Assembly: GCA_017794925.1 (NCBI GenBank)
Contig: CP051238.1
Span: forward strand, 4,451,021 to 4,515,020
Reading direction: 5' to 3'
From: Aestuariibacter sp.
GTDB taxonomy: Bacteria; Pseudomonadota; Gammaproteobacteria; Enterobacterales; Alteromonadaceae
DNA length: 64,000 nt
Shown: positions 1 through 9,257 of the stretch, one piece after another
Layout: every line of letters starts with the position of its first letter
Numbering within the stretch: position 1 is the first letter of the stretch
The notes under the pieces: generated by a model
Seen by the model: only the letters and a program-made list of their open reading frames with translations
Told to the model about the DNA's origin: nothing
The model's database searches: none
Translations under genes and position numbers: made by a program

Positions 1-146
1 CCATCGTGAACGACAGTCAGTCCACTTTGCTTCAGTGCTCGAAGGTGTGAAGATCGGGCTGTGACGGTCACATCAACGTTCGCACTTAACAAACGTTCCG
101 CATAATAGCTGCCTATAGCACCGCAGCCAATAATCAGTACATGCAT
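1..146 (-). CDS. 2-dehydropantoate 2-reductase family protein, N-terminal part
   Basis: The gene runs off the left edge; only the first 48 codons are present. The start ATG at 146 is followed by MHVLIIGCGAIGSYYAERLL, a Rossmann beta-alpha-beta unit with the GxGxxG dinucleotide-binding motif (GCGAIG) typical of ApbA/PanE ketopantoate reductases, which reduce 2-dehydropantoate with NADPH. Bacteria often carry several paralogues of this family, and with only the N-terminus visible the true substrate cannot be told. It is separated by about 200 bases from the next minus-strand gene, so it is probably transcribed independently. Confidence 0.7.
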   Translation of the reverse strand, partial: MHVLIIGCGAIGSYYAERLLSANVDVTVTARSSHLRALKQSGLTVVHD

Positions 147-317
147 ATGTGATTTGAGAAGTTAGGAAACAATAAAGCACAAATTAATGACTGTGTTTCC
201 CTTATTCAACTACCAATATTGTGACCTGTATGCCTTACAAATTTGTTAGGAGAACCGGGAGAGATTAATGGCTAATAAAGAATGAAAGCGGGTGGTAACC
301 TAATCAGAGAGAATGAG

Positions 318-343
318 AAAACGGGGCTCAATGAACCCCGTTT
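318..343 (-). terminator. Rho-independent terminator of the small membrane protein gene
   Basis: An inverted repeat AACGGGG / CCCCGTT with a short loop lies just past the stop of the membrane protein gene. On the minus strand it ends in a short T run. Confidence 0.7.
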
Positions 344-351
344 AAAGTCTC

Positions 352-732
352 TTATGCTTTGCTTTTACTGCTTTTGATGTACATCACTTTCATCAAAATC
401 AGTGCAATCAGTACCACAATGGACGAGATGCCTAACACAGGCGCCAGGGCATCATCACCAGCAATACCGCCATACAAACAATAGAGCCCGATGATCAATA
501 CGGCGGTGCCTGCCTGATGCAACCAGTACTGCGCTACGGCAAGTTTTGAATTACCGTCGGTTAGCCACAATTTATGCATCATCGCGTAAATCATACTGAC
601 AACAAACCCCAGCAACATGATATGTGCGTGGGTCACTAACTGCCCGTGGTTTTTCGTTGCCGCCATATGAATACCCAACAGTAATCCCAATAGCGCGTAA
701 CCCAAACCGGTTAATACATACTTTCTATCCAT
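352..732 (-). CDS. small four-helix membrane protein, histidine-rich N-terminal half
   Basis: A 126-residue protein with four hydrophobic segments at roughly residues 5-24, 36-55, 68-87 and 96-115. Histidines cluster in and next to the first two helices (LLGIHMAATKNHG and then THAHIMLLGF), a pattern reminiscent of the opening helices of haem-copper oxidase subunit I and related haem-binding membrane proteins. No function can be assigned with confidence. It is monocistronic, ends at a clear terminator and lies downstream of the TonB receptor gene in the same direction with a 108-base gap, so it may or may not be cotranscribed with it. The start ATG at 732 has a weak upstream AGGAAAA. Confidence 0.6.
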   Translation of the reverse strand: MDRKYVLTGLGYALLGLLLGIHMAATKNHGQLVTHAHIMLLGFVVSMIYAMMHKLWLTDGNSKLAVAQYWLHQAGTAVLIIGLYCLYGGIAGDDALAPVLGISSIVVLIALILMKVMYIKSSKSKA

Positions 733-840
733 GTGTTTTCCTTATTTTTGTTATTGCTCACAACAAAGCCCGAAACACGTTAACTGTGCTCCGGGCTAAC
801 TTTGGTGTGCGGATTTAACTACACATGTTCAAAAAATAAT

Positions 841-3198
841 CTAGTAATAGTGATAAGTAAACTCTATGCCGTACTCACGACCTTTGGTCAGAGGAGCAAA
901 GGTACCGAAGCTTAATTGCGTATCGTTACCGTGCTTCACATCATTGGTCAGATTTTTACCAAACAGGCTCACTACCCAGGTGCCATCTTCATTTTGAAGG
1001 TCAATACCTGCGTTCAGGATCTTCTGATCGTCGATATAACCCAGGTTGTTGTCGGTGTAATACGTCTTATCGCGATAAGAGTAATTCACGCGGCTGGTTA
1101 ACAGGCCCCAGTCACTCACTTCCATGTCATGGGTTAACCCAACGCTGTACGTGATTTCCGGTACGCGAGGGATTTCCAGTTCTTCGTCACCTTGATCAAC
1201 TACCCCATCGCCGTTTAAGTCATAAATAACCTTGCTGTATTCAGCGTCGATAAGACCTAAATTAAACATAGCGACCAGGTTGTCGGTAATGCGGAACATA
1301 CCGTCGACTTCCACACCCATAATGGTGGCTTCAGCGGTGTTTTTGATAATTTGAATCAATGAGCCATCTGGTGCAGGCAAGCTCACTTCACGCTGCATGT
1401 CATCAATGTTCATGATAAACGCGGCTGCGTTGAAACGGCCCCACTCGGTATCGCCCTTATAGCCCACCTCGAAGTTGTCGACGGTTTCTTCGTCGAACGG
1501 ACCCGGGCCGTTTGCTTCGCGTAGTTCAGGTGTGCTGATGTCGGCGGTATTACGCAGGTTGTAACCGCCAGAGCGGAATCCTCTCGACCAGTTGGCAAAC
1601 AGATTAGTGTCGTCATCCAGACGGAAGCGCACACCGACTTTGGGTGAGACATTGCTCCAGGTTTTGTTGTCTACAAAATCGAAGTTACAGTCGTTGGCTT
1701 CGTAAATATTACAGGCCGGGCCCTGTGGAATAATAAACCCGCTGTTGATGCTGCTTACGTTCAGGTTCATCGACGAAATCTGCACGTCTTTTTCTTCGCG
1801 GGTGTAGCGAAGCCCGGCCGACAAGGTCCATTGGTCATCCAGGTCGTAATCCACCGCCGCAAACGCGCCTAAACTTGAGGTCTCATGCAGACCACCCCCG
1901 TCCTGATAAATACCGGCAGCCAGAAGGTCAGGTGTACCGTCGGCGTTGATATCCGCATAAACGGTAGTAAGGGGTAATTCACGACGCTCGTGATAAAGCA
2001 TATCGTTGGTATAGTGGTAAACACCCGTTGTGACGTTAGCTTTGCCTAACTGGGTGTTAAAGCGCAACTCGTGACTGAACTGCTCACTGGTTGTCCACGA
2101 ATTAGAATGGAACAGCGTAAACGGCTGTGCATCAATGTCACCACGGGTTGGTGAGAAGTAGTCGCGCCAGCCGTAGATATACGTCATAGTGCCGCCCGCA
2201 ACATCCCAGTTCAGGTTAAGTGACAGTAATTCAGTTTCGATTTTCTGCCAGCCTGGCTCGTTGATGGCGAAATCATGGCTGTCACGATCGAACGTCACCG
2301 CGTAAGGGGCCAGTGGATGAGCGCCCGAGAACGCCAGATTTGGATTAATACCCATACCATTGGTGTGGTTCTGACCCGATGGGCCATCACCGTCCAGGTC
2401 CAGGTTTTCGTACTTCAATTCCAGTGTCAGGTCGTCAGTAGGCTCCCACAAGGTAGACGAGCGGAACAAGGTTTGTTCAACCGCACCGTGATTGCTGCCA
2501 TCGAATTTGTTTTTAAACCAGCCTTCGTCGTTGTTGTGGTAAACCGACACTTTAGTAAACAGGTTATCCGTAAGCGGAATATTGACCGCGCCCTGAATCG
2601 TTTTGTTCAGCCCGCCCGGGCCACCACCGGTAACCGACCCACGCAGCTTGGCAGTGACCGTATCATCCGGCTTTTTCGTGGTGATCAGAATGGCACCACC
2701 GGTTACGTTACGGCCAAATAAAATCCCCTGAGGACCGCGTAGCACCTCTACACGCTCGATATCAAACATATCGACGACCACACCACCGTTGGTCCCGATG
2801 AATACACCGTCAACAAATACGCCTACGGTTGGGTCGATTGACGTAATGGAGCTGTTGATCCCCAGGCCGCGTATTGAAAAGTTGGCCACACCACGTGCCG
2901 TGCCAACATCTTCCAGCACAACGTTGGCAATACCAACGGACAGGTCGTTCATGTTGCGAAATTTCATGGCATCTAATTGGTCTTCGCCAAATGCGGTGAT
3001 AGCCACGGGTACATCCTGAATCGACTCGACGCGTTTACGCGCCGTGACTTCAATTTTCTCAAACAGCTTGTCTGCCGTTTTGTTCGACTTGGTGTCTTCC
3101 TGAGCCTGCACTGGCTGTAACAGTGCAGACAGGCACAAAGTCAAAGCGGAATACTTGAACAGCGAAGTGTTATTCCTGGTTATGCTGGTAGGGCACAT
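841..3198 (-). CDS. TonB-dependent outer-membrane receptor
   Basis: A 785-residue TonB-dependent transporter. A signal peptide (hydrophobic stretch followed by PVQAQ) precedes the plug domain, recognisable by QDVPVAITAFGEDQL, the SIRGLG segment and VEVLRGPQGILFGRN at about residues 150-165; the rest is the 22-strand barrel, ending in an aromatic residue (YHYY). It imports a large or poorly soluble ligand using TonB energy. The family also handles siderophores, but no iron genes are nearby. It sits directly downstream of the minus-strand beta-oxidation operon and has its own IclR-type palindrome at 3311-3325, so it is probably the outer-membrane entry for the substrate of the catabolic regulon. 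Confidence 0.92.
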   Translation of the reverse strand: MCPTSITRNNTSLFKYSALTLCLSALLQPVQAQEDTKSNKTADKLFEKIEVTARKRVESIQDVPVAITAFGEDQLDAMKFRNMNDLSVGIANVVLEDVGTARGVANFSIRGLGINSSITSIDPTVGVFVDGVFIGTNGGVVVDMFDIERVEVLRGPQGILFGRNVTGGAILITTKKPDDTVTAKLRGSVTGGGPGGLNKTIQGAVNIPLTDNLFTKVSVYHNNDEGWFKNKFDGSNHGAVEQTLFRSSTLWEPTDDLTLELKYENLDLDGDGPSGQNHTNGMGINPNLAFSGAHPLAPYAVTFDRDSHDFAINEPGWQKIETELLSLNLNWDVAGGTMTYIYGWRDYFSPTRGDIDAQPFTLFHSNSWTTSEQFSHELRFNTQLGKANVTTGVYHYTNDMLYHERRELPLTTVYADINADGTPDLLAAGIYQDGGGLHETSSLGAFAAVDYDLDDQWTLSAGLRYTREEKDVQISSMNLNVSSINSGFIIPQGPACNIYEANDCNFDFVDNKTWSNVSPKVGVRFRLDDDTNLFANWSRGFRSGGYNLRNTADISTPELREANGPGPFDEETVDNFEVGYKGDTEWGRFNAAAFIMNIDDMQREVSLPAPDGSLIQIIKNTAEATIMGVEVDGMFRITDNLVAMFNLGLIDAEYSKVIYDLNGDGVVDQGDEELEIPRVPEITYSVGLTHDMEVSDWGLLTSRVNYSYRDKTYYTDNNLGYIDDQKILNAGIDLQNEDGTWVVSLFGKNLTNDVKHGNDTQLSFGTFAPLTKGREYGIEFTYHYY

Positions 3199-3310
3199 GG
3201 TTTTTCCTCAGTTCCAATTTATGTGTGTAATACGCGTTGTTAAAACTATGTTACGAACTGCACACAAAACTAACACCTGTAAAAATGGGTGTCAATATAT
3301 TGGAATAATA

Positions 3311-3325
3311 TTTCGCTATGTAAAA
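3311..3325. promoter_or_regulatory. IclR-type operator, copy 1 (TonB receptor)
   Basis: TTTCGC TAT GTAAAA matches the window-wide palindrome TTTCRC-N3-GYGAAA with one deviation. It lies 113 bases upstream of the TonB receptor start. Confidence 0.65.
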
Positions 3326-3357
3326 CCAGATTGATAAAAATTGATCTTTAGTTTTAC

Positions 3358-4548
3358 TTATTTACTGCTAAAGAAGTATTGGATTCTCAGGTTAATTGCT
3401 ATCAAACAAGCACTTAGCAGTACACAGCAATATAACGGGAATTGGATATCAGATTGGTATAACATCGCGCCCAATGGCGGTCCAAGGGTATATCCCATTG
3501 CCGGAGAGGCTGTCATCAGACCAGTCACTTTTGCCCTGTCGCTTTCAGAGCAGTGTTGGGTGGCCGCAGAAGTGACTGTCGGATACCCTATCCCGAGGCC
3601 AACGCCGATACCCACCATACCGATATAGATAAACTGAATGTCAGAAGCCATTGCCACAGAAATATATCCCGCAGTCATAGTAATGGCCGCCAGAAAGAGC
3701 AATTGCATCAGAGTAAAGTTACTGCGTTGTACCAGTGTCCACTGCACACTGAGTGCAGCCAATGCACTGATCATTAGCGCAGTGCCTGTGATCTGCGCAG
3801 CTTCTACCGGGGAATGATGAAAGTAGTCAATCAGCAAAAAGCCCAGACTTTGCTGTAACATGGCCATACAGATGAATAGCACCACCGAAAAGCTCAGTAG
3901 CAGCATCACCGGTGACGAAGCCGAAACGTCGGCAATCGATGTTACTTTTTGTGGGGCCGGCTGCGACTGTGGCTCGTCAGGCAATTTTCTCCACACCAAC
4001 AGTAATGCCAGACACGTTAATACAATAATGGCGTAAAGCGGGGCTACCAGCCCGAATGTTACGAGTAAACCAGCCAGTCCCGGTCCCAGTATTTGCCCCA
4101 GGTTATTTGCTGACGTGACCCTGCTTAGCGTGGCCACCGAATGCAGGTTCTGCCGCCGCACATAGCCAATTACATAGCCAACCGCCGCTGGCGGTGTGGC
4201 CGACATAATAGTGGATTGCGCCACCCGCGTTGCCAGTAAAGAACCAAATAGCGCGTAGCCGGTAAGCCATTCTGCGAGCCCAACACTAAACACACTGGCA
4301 AAACACAGGGTCCCTAGGGAATAACCCGACAAACCATAAATGAGTGTACGCCGATTACCCGCCCGGGCCGCATAGTAGCTCCACCGGGTGCTACCCAGTG
4401 CAAAAATACAGGCAGACGACGACAATATTGCCGCCACCTGAAGTTCAGACAGTCCGGTTTCCCTGCCAAGGGCTGGCAGTATTGTCATCACCACGCTTTG
4501 CCCCATGGCTGTTGCCAGAAGGGCAATAAAAAGCACCAGCGTTACCAT
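3358..4548 (-). CDS. major facilitator superfamily transporter
   Basis: A 396-residue inner-membrane protein with about twelve hydrophobic segments, no signal peptide and the basic cytoplasmic loop after helix 2 (ARAGNRRTLIYG) that corresponds to the MFS loop 2-3 motif. It is likely a secondary carrier. It follows the thiolase gene by about 57 bases on the same strand and ends the minus-strand beta-oxidation operon, so it may import the substrate or export an intermediate of the same pathway. The substrate cannot be inferred. It is short for an MFS carrier but contains the full repeat. Confidence 0.85.
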   Translation of the reverse strand: MVTLVLFIALLATAMGQSVVMTILPALGRETGLSELQVAAILSSSACIFALGSTRWSYYAARAGNRRTLIYGLSGYSLGTLCFASVFSVGLAEWLTGYALFGSLLATRVAQSTIMSATPPAAVGYVIGYVRRQNLHSVATLSRVTSANNLGQILGPGLAGLLVTFGLVAPLYAIIVLTCLALLLVWRKLPDEPQSQPAPQKVTSIADVSASSPVMLLLSFSVVLFICMAMLQQSLGFLLIDYFHHSPVEAAQITGTALMISALAALSVQWTLVQRSNFTLMQLLFLAAITMTAGYISVAMASDIQFIYIGMVGIGVGLGIGYPTVTSAATQHCSESDRAKVTGLMTASPAMGYTLGPPLGAMLYQSDIQFPLYCCVLLSACLIAINLRIQYFFSSK

Positions 4549-4605
4549 AGTCGACGGGTAAGCCGGTGCACGAGGTACAACTGGTTCGCCATATAAGGCT
4601 TGGGA

Positions 4606-5790
4606 TTAGCTGTTGATTTCAAATAACGCTGCCATGCCCATACCGCCACCAATACACATGGTAGTAACCGCATAACGGGCTTTACGACGCTGACCTTCCA
4701 GCAACGCGTGACCCACCATTCGGGCACCACTCATACCGTAAGGATGGCCAATGGAAATAGCCCCGCCATTGACGTTGAGCTTGTCGTTGTCGATGCCCAG
4801 CTTGTCGCGGCAATACAGCACCTGCACGGCAAAGGCTTCATTCAGCTCCCATAAATCAATGTCGTTCACGGTTAAGCCATGACGCTTTAACAGCTTGGGT
4901 ACCGCGAATACCGGGCCAATCCCCATTTCATCGGGCTCACAGCCGGTGACAACCATCCCGCGATACGTGCCAAGTACCGGCAGGTTGCGTTTTTGCGCTT
5001 CCTTTGCCGACATCATGACGCTGGCAGACGCCCCATCAGACAGCTGACTGGCATTACCAGCGGTGATGGTGCCGCCGTCGATGACCGGGTTCAGGCCAGC
5101 AAGGCCATCCAACGTAGTGGTCGGGCGGTTGCACTCATCAGACGTAGCGGTTTTATTTACCAGTTCAGTGGTGTCCGTGGCTTTGTCGTACTGCGCGTGC
5201 ACAACATCCATTGGCACAATCTCGTTGTCGTAAACACCGCTTTGCTGAGCTGCCGCAGTGCGCTGCTGACTCTGCAAAGCGTATTCGTCCATTTGCTCAC
5301 GGCTGATACCATAACGCTTAGCCACAATTTCTGCGGTTTCAATCATCGACAAATAAATGCCTGAATGCTTCGCTTTCAACGCCTCGCTGTGAGCGCGGAA
5401 TTTATTCATGTTGTTGTTCTGCACCAATGAGATGGAATCCAGCCCACCCGCAACCGCTACCGGTGCACCATCGACAATAATGCGCTGTGCCGCCATACTG
5501 ATGGCCTGTAAACCAGAAGAACAAAAACGGTTAATGGTTACACCAGCGGTAGTCACCGGTAAGCCCGCCATGAGTGCTGCCTGACGACCAATATTGCCGC
5601 CCGTAGCGCCTTCCGGCAGACCACAACCAATTAATACATCCTCTACTTCTGCACCGTCGATACCGGCACGTTGCACTGCCTGGGCAATCGCATGGCCGGC
5701 TAGCTCTGCGCCATGGGTATTGTTGAACGACCCTCGGTACGCTTTGCCAATGGGCGTGCGTGCGGTACTTACAATTACTGCATCAGTCAC
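4606..5790 (-). CDS. acetyl-CoA acyltransferase (thiolase), beta-oxidation operon
   Basis: A 394-residue thiolase that cleaves 3-ketoacyl-CoA with CoA. Counting from the GTG start, the nucleophile is Cys90 (INRFCSSGLQ), with GGAISIGHPYGMSGAR near residue 345 and the C-terminal CIGGGMG holding the second catalytic cysteine. I chose GTG at 5790 (reading VTDAVIVSTARTPIG) because it places the GAGGAGAG ribosome site (5796-5803) six bases upstream; an in-frame TTG at 5805 would put that site inside the gene. It follows the multifunctional enzyme by 15 bases, so the two probably act as a beta-oxidation pair like FadB/FadA. Confidence 0.93.
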   Translation of the reverse strand: MTDAVIVSTARTPIGKAYRGSFNNTHGAELAGHAIAQAVQRAGIDGAEVEDVLIGCGLPEGATGGNIGRQAALMAGLPVTTAGVTINRFCSSGLQAISMAAQRIIVDGAPVAVAGGLDSISLVQNNNMNKFRAHSEALKAKHSGIYLSMIETAEIVAKRYGISREQMDEYALQSQQRTAAAQQSGVYDNEIVPMDVVHAQYDKATDTTELVNKTATSDECNRPTTTLDGLAGLNPVIDGGTITAGNASQLSDGASASVMMSAKEAQKRNLPVLGTYRGMVVTGCEPDEMGIGPVFAVPKLLKRHGLTVNDIDLWELNEAFAVQVLYCRDKLGIDNDKLNVNGGAISIGHPYGMSGARMVGHALLEGQRRKARYAVTTMCIGGGMGMAALFEINS

Positions 5791-5805
5791 AATTTCTCTC
5801 CTCAA

Positions 5806-7902
5806 CTATTTAGATGACAGGTCAGCAAAACTGCGACCTTGTTCGGCAAGGGTTTTCAGTAATGGCGCAACCTGCCAGTCGTCGCCGTAGCGCGCCTGGA
5901 ACTGTTCCATGTCAGCCACAATCGCGGGCAAGCCCACGGTATCGGCATAAAACATCGGGCCGCCACGGTATACCGGGAAGCCATAGCCATAGATGTACAC
6001 CACATCAATATCAGACGGACGCTGCGCAATGCCTTCGTCCAAAATCAGGGCCGCTTCGTTGATCAGCGGGTAAATAAGGCGTTTTACGATTTCTTCATCG
6101 TCGATTTCACGAGGTTCGCAGCCCAGTGCATCCATCGCCTCTTTAATGATGGCGTCGACGTCCGGATCAGGAACAGGCGTGCGTGAGCCTTCTTCATAGC
6201 GGTAGTAACCTTTCCCTGCTTTCTGGCCCAAACGCCCTGCTTCTACCAAACGGTCTGCAATAGCGCCGTCGGTCTCAGGGACGTATTCTCCGCGTTCACG
6301 GCGTTCTTTACGCACGCGGTAACCCACGTCCAATCCAGCCAAATCGCCCATGGTGAGCGGGCCCATGGCCATACCAAAGTCATACAAGGCTTTGTCGATA
6401 CGTGCCGGCGATACACCTTCGAGTAACAATGCACCGGCCTCACGGCCGTAGCCTTTCAGCATGCGGTTACCAATAAAGCCGTCACACACACCAGAAACTA
6501 CGCCCACTTTATTAATGTGCTTAGCCAGTTTCATGGCGGTGGCGAGTACGTCGTCGGCTGTACTGTCGGCGCGCACGACTTCCAGCAGACGCATAATGTT
6601 AGCCGGACTGAAGAAGTGCAGACCAATCACATCCTGTGGACGCGAGGTAAATGACGCAATGGTGTTTACGTCAAGGGTAGACGTGTTACTAGCCAGAATG
6701 GCACCGGGCTTACAGTATTTGTCGAGCTTGGTGAACACGTCCTGTTTAACAGCCATGCTTTCAAACACCGCTTCGATCACCAGATCCACGTCGCCTAGGT
6801 CGGCATAGTTGTCGGTACCCGACACCAATTGTTTTGCGGCCCCGGCCTGCTCTTCACTGATGCGTCCTTTGACTACCTGGCCATCGTAATAACGGTGAAT
6901 GTGTTTAATGCCGCGCTCCAGTGCCTCAAAGCTCAGCTCAAGCATGGTCACCGGAATGCCTTTATTAGTGAAGTTGATAGCAATGCCGCTACCCATGGTG
7001 CCTGCACCAATAATGGCGACACTGTTGATATCGCGTGTCGGCGTGCCTTTCGACAGGCCTTGCACCTGAGCAGCCATGCGTTCCGCGAAGAACATATGTC
7101 GTTGCGATTTCGACTGCGTGCCTTGCATCAGTTCCAGAAACAGCTCGCGCTCTTTTTTCATGCCATCAGCAAAATCCAGCTCTACCGCTGCCTGCACGGT
7201 ATCAACACAGCGCTGGGGCGCGTCAAAGCCGCGACGGGTTTTCGCCAGCTTGGCGCGGTACTGGTCAAATATGGCCGGGTCAGACGCCGTTGCCGTTAAC
7301 TCGCTTATACGGCGAAGCGGTGCTTGGTTACTTACCACCTCTTTAGCAAACGCAATCGCCGCGTTTTGCAGATCGTCGCTTACCACTTTGTCGATCAAGC
7401 CTGCCTTGGCGGCTTCTTTACTCGATACCTTACGGCCGCTGGTGATCATATCCAGCGCCAGCTCCACACCGGCGATACGCGGTAAACGTTGAGTACCGCC
7501 TGCGCCAGGCAGAATACCCAGCAACACTTCAGGCAGGCCAACTTTGGCAGATTCCAGTGCCACCCGGTAATGGCAAGTCAGTGCGACTTCCAGACCACCA
7601 CCTAATGCAGTGCCGTGTAAAGCCGCCACCATAGGCTTGGTCAGGGTATCCATTTCGCTTAATAAATCAGGCAATGCCGGTGGCTGCATGGGTTTACCAA
7701 ACTCAGTGATATCCGCCCCGGCAATAAAGGTATTACCGCGACAGCTCAGCACAATGGCGTCAACCGCGGCATTTTGCTCGGCTTCACGCAGCGTTGTTTG
7801 CAACCCACTTCGTACAGCAAAAGACAATGCATTTACCGGCGGGTTATCTACTTCGATGACGGCGACGTTGTCGACGATATGCATCATTACAGCAGAAGTC
7901 AT
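5806..7902 (-). CDS. bifunctional enoyl-CoA hydratase / 3-hydroxyacyl-CoA dehydrogenase
   Basis: A 698-residue multifunctional enzyme, similar in layout to FadB/FadJ and peroxisomal MFE1. The N-terminal crotonase domain (about 8-190) has the oxyanion segment FIAGADITEFG and the catalytic pair at about Glu105 (ALGGGLEVAL) and Glu125 (GLPEVLLGILPGAGG). The NAD-binding domain begins near 295 (AIIGAGTMGSGIA) and has the dehydrogenase signature GLHFFSPANIMRLLEVV. Two C-terminal 3HCDH domains follow. ATG at 7902 is preferred over an upstream in-frame ATG at 7950, because AGGAAAC lies five bases before it. It is the first gene of a minus-strand operon with thiolase and an MFS carrier, with an IclR-type palindrome 68 bases upstream. 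Confidence 0.93.
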   Translation of the reverse strand: MTSAVMMHIVDNVAVIEVDNPPVNALSFAVRSGLQTTLREAEQNAAVDAIVLSCRGNTFIAGADITEFGKPMQPPALPDLLSEMDTLTKPMVAALHGTALGGGLEVALTCHYRVALESAKVGLPEVLLGILPGAGGTQRLPRIAGVELALDMITSGRKVSSKEAAKAGLIDKVVSDDLQNAAIAFAKEVVSNQAPLRRISELTATASDPAIFDQYRAKLAKTRRGFDAPQRCVDTVQAAVELDFADGMKKERELFLELMQGTQSKSQRHMFFAERMAAQVQGLSKGTPTRDINSVAIIGAGTMGSGIAINFTNKGIPVTMLELSFEALERGIKHIHRYYDGQVVKGRISEEQAGAAKQLVSGTDNYADLGDVDLVIEAVFESMAVKQDVFTKLDKYCKPGAILASNTSTLDVNTIASFTSRPQDVIGLHFFSPANIMRLLEVVRADSTADDVLATAMKLAKHINKVGVVSGVCDGFIGNRMLKGYGREAGALLLEGVSPARIDKALYDFGMAMGPLTMGDLAGLDVGYRVRKERRERGEYVPETDGAIADRLVEAGRLGQKAGKGYYRYEEGSRTPVPDPDVDAIIKEAMDALGCEPREIDDEEIVKRLIYPLINEAALILDEGIAQRPSDIDVVYIYGYGFPVYRGGPMFYADTVGLPAIVADMEQFQARYGDDWQVAPLLKTLAEQGRSFADLSSK

Positions 7903-7969
7903 AGTGTGTTTCCTGTATGAGTAAGTTGTGGGCATACTAACCCAACACAATTAAATTTGTAAAATATAA

Positions 7970-7984
7970 TTTCACTATGCGGTA
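7970..7984. promoter_or_regulatory. IclR-type operator, copy 2 (multifunctional enzyme operon)
   Basis: TTTCAC TAT GCGGTA, in the divergent region between the multifunctional enzyme and alcohol dehydrogenase genes. The left arm is perfect and the right arm is partly degraded. It is 68 bases upstream of the minus-strand start. Confidence 0.65.
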
Positions 7985-8117
7985 TTTAAAAATCATTTAG
8001 CCAATAATACGTGACGACAACGACGTGTTTATTGCTATGTTTCACCCTGCTGCGCCCTACTGAGTTCTGTTCAGTTCACTATTCACACTTAATTGTTAAG
8101 TTTATGTAGACTTAAAG

Positions 8118-8132
8118 TTTCGCTATGCGGTA
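8118..8132. promoter_or_regulatory. IclR-type operator, copy 3 (alcohol dehydrogenase operon)
   Basis: TTTCGC TAT GCGGTA, nearly identical to copy 2, 60 bases upstream of the alcohol dehydrogenase start. The 290-base divergent region 7903-8192 therefore carries one copy for each direction. Confidence 0.68.
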
Positions 8133-8192
8133 TTATTTTTCGCGATTTAAGAAATTGAATACAGACATTGAACGCATTGAAATAGGACGATT

Positions 8193-9257
8193 ATGAAAAG
8201 TGAACAGTTTTCTGATTATGGCGAGGCGCTCTGCAGCCATGATTACCCAACCCCCGTTCCAGAAGCGAACCAGGTACTGATTAAGGTTGATGCCTGTGGC
8301 GTGTGTCACAGCGATATTCACGTATGGGAAGGCTATTTCGATTTAGGCGGCAACCACAAAATTGATATGCGCGGCAGCCATAAACTGCCTTTTACACTCG
8401 GCCATGAAATAGCGGGTGAAGTCGTGGCCTGTGGCGAACAATCCGATGCTAACGTTGGCGACAAAGTGATTGTGTACCCGTGGATTGGATGCGGCAAATG
8501 CCCGCTGTGTAAGGCCGACAAAGAACACCTATGCTATCAGCCCAAATCGTTAGGTATAGCCGTAGACGGTGGCTTCAGTGACTATGTGGTAGTGCCAGAC
8601 AGCAAGTATCTGTTCCCGCTGAAAGACCTGCCAGCCGAATTGGGCTGCACCTACGCCTGCTCCGGCGTAACGGCTTACAGCGCTATCGAACAAATCAAAG
8701 ATATCGTACAAGGGCGTCAGCTACTGATCATTGGTGCTGGCGGTGTGGGCCTGAGCGGTCTGGCGGTAGCCAAAGCCCTGCTCGACTGCGAAATTATTGT
8801 TGCCGATATTGATGAATCCAAACGACAACTGGCATTAGATGAAGGCGCCGATGCGGTTATCGATCCCCGCGACCAGGCAGCGCTTGGTGCGCTCATCAAA
8901 CGCACCTATGGTGGCGTAGCAGCAGCCGTAGACTTTGTGGGTTCCGACCGCAGTGCCGGATTCGGCGTGCAGGCCCTCAATAAAGGCAGCACATTGGTTG
9001 TGGTAGGTTTGTTCGGCGGTGCCATGCCACTGTCTGTGCCGATCCTGCCGCTGAAAGCCATTACGATTAAAGGTTCGTTTGTGGGTAGCCTCAGTGACAT
9101 GCACGCGCTCATGGCGCTGGTGCATGCAGGTAAAATTGCCCCCATAAAAATTTCTCAGCGCGACATGTGCTGTGCCCACCAGACACTGGAAGATCTGCGC
9201 GACGGTAAAGTGGCCGGCCGCGTAGTACTTACCCCTGACACAGCAGGAGACAAATAA
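8193..9257 (+). CDS. zinc-dependent alcohol dehydrogenase (MDR family)
   Basis: A 354-residue medium-chain dehydrogenase that should interconvert an alcohol and an aldehyde or ketone with NAD(P). Catalytic zinc ligands are visible as Cys38 (GVCHSD) and His71-Glu72 (LGHEIAGEV). Structural zinc ligands are Cys100, Cys103, Cys106 and Cys114. The coenzyme fold has GAGGVGLSGLAVAKALL near residue 180. It is the first gene of a plus-strand run and overlaps the next gene by one base (TAATG). Its place under the same palindrome as the beta-oxidation genes suggests it oxidises a hydroxylated substrate or side chain. Specificity is unknown. Confidence 0.92.
   Translation: MKSEQFSDYGEALCSHDYPTPVPEANQVLIKVDACGVCHSDIHVWEGYFDLGGNHKIDMRGSHKLPFTLGHEIAGEVVACGEQSDANVGDKVIVYPWIGCGKCPLCKADKEHLCYQPKSLGIAVDGGFSDYVVVPDSKYLFPLKDLPAELGCTYACSGVTAYSAIEQIKDIVQGRQLLIIGAGGVGLSGLAVAKALLDCEIIVADIDESKRQLALDEGADAVIDPRDQAALGALIKRTYGGVAAAVDFVGSDRSAGFGVQALNKGSTLVVVGLFGGAMPLSVPILPLKAITIKGSFVGSLSDMHALMALVHAGKIAPIKISQRDMCCAHQTLEDLRDGKVAGRVVLTPDTAGDK

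Noticed and set aside
2275-2721. 148-codon plus-strand frame inside the TonB receptor gene
   Set aside because: Complement of a confident TonB receptor, no recognisable protein features.
5791-5805. TTG start at 5805 for the thiolase
   Set aside because: It would place the GAGGAGAG ribosome site inside the coding region; the GTG at 5790 gives the family's normal N-terminus.
6829-7299. 156-codon plus-strand frame over the multifunctional enzyme
   Set aside because: Antisense to a conserved dehydrogenase domain with all catalytic motifs on the minus strand.
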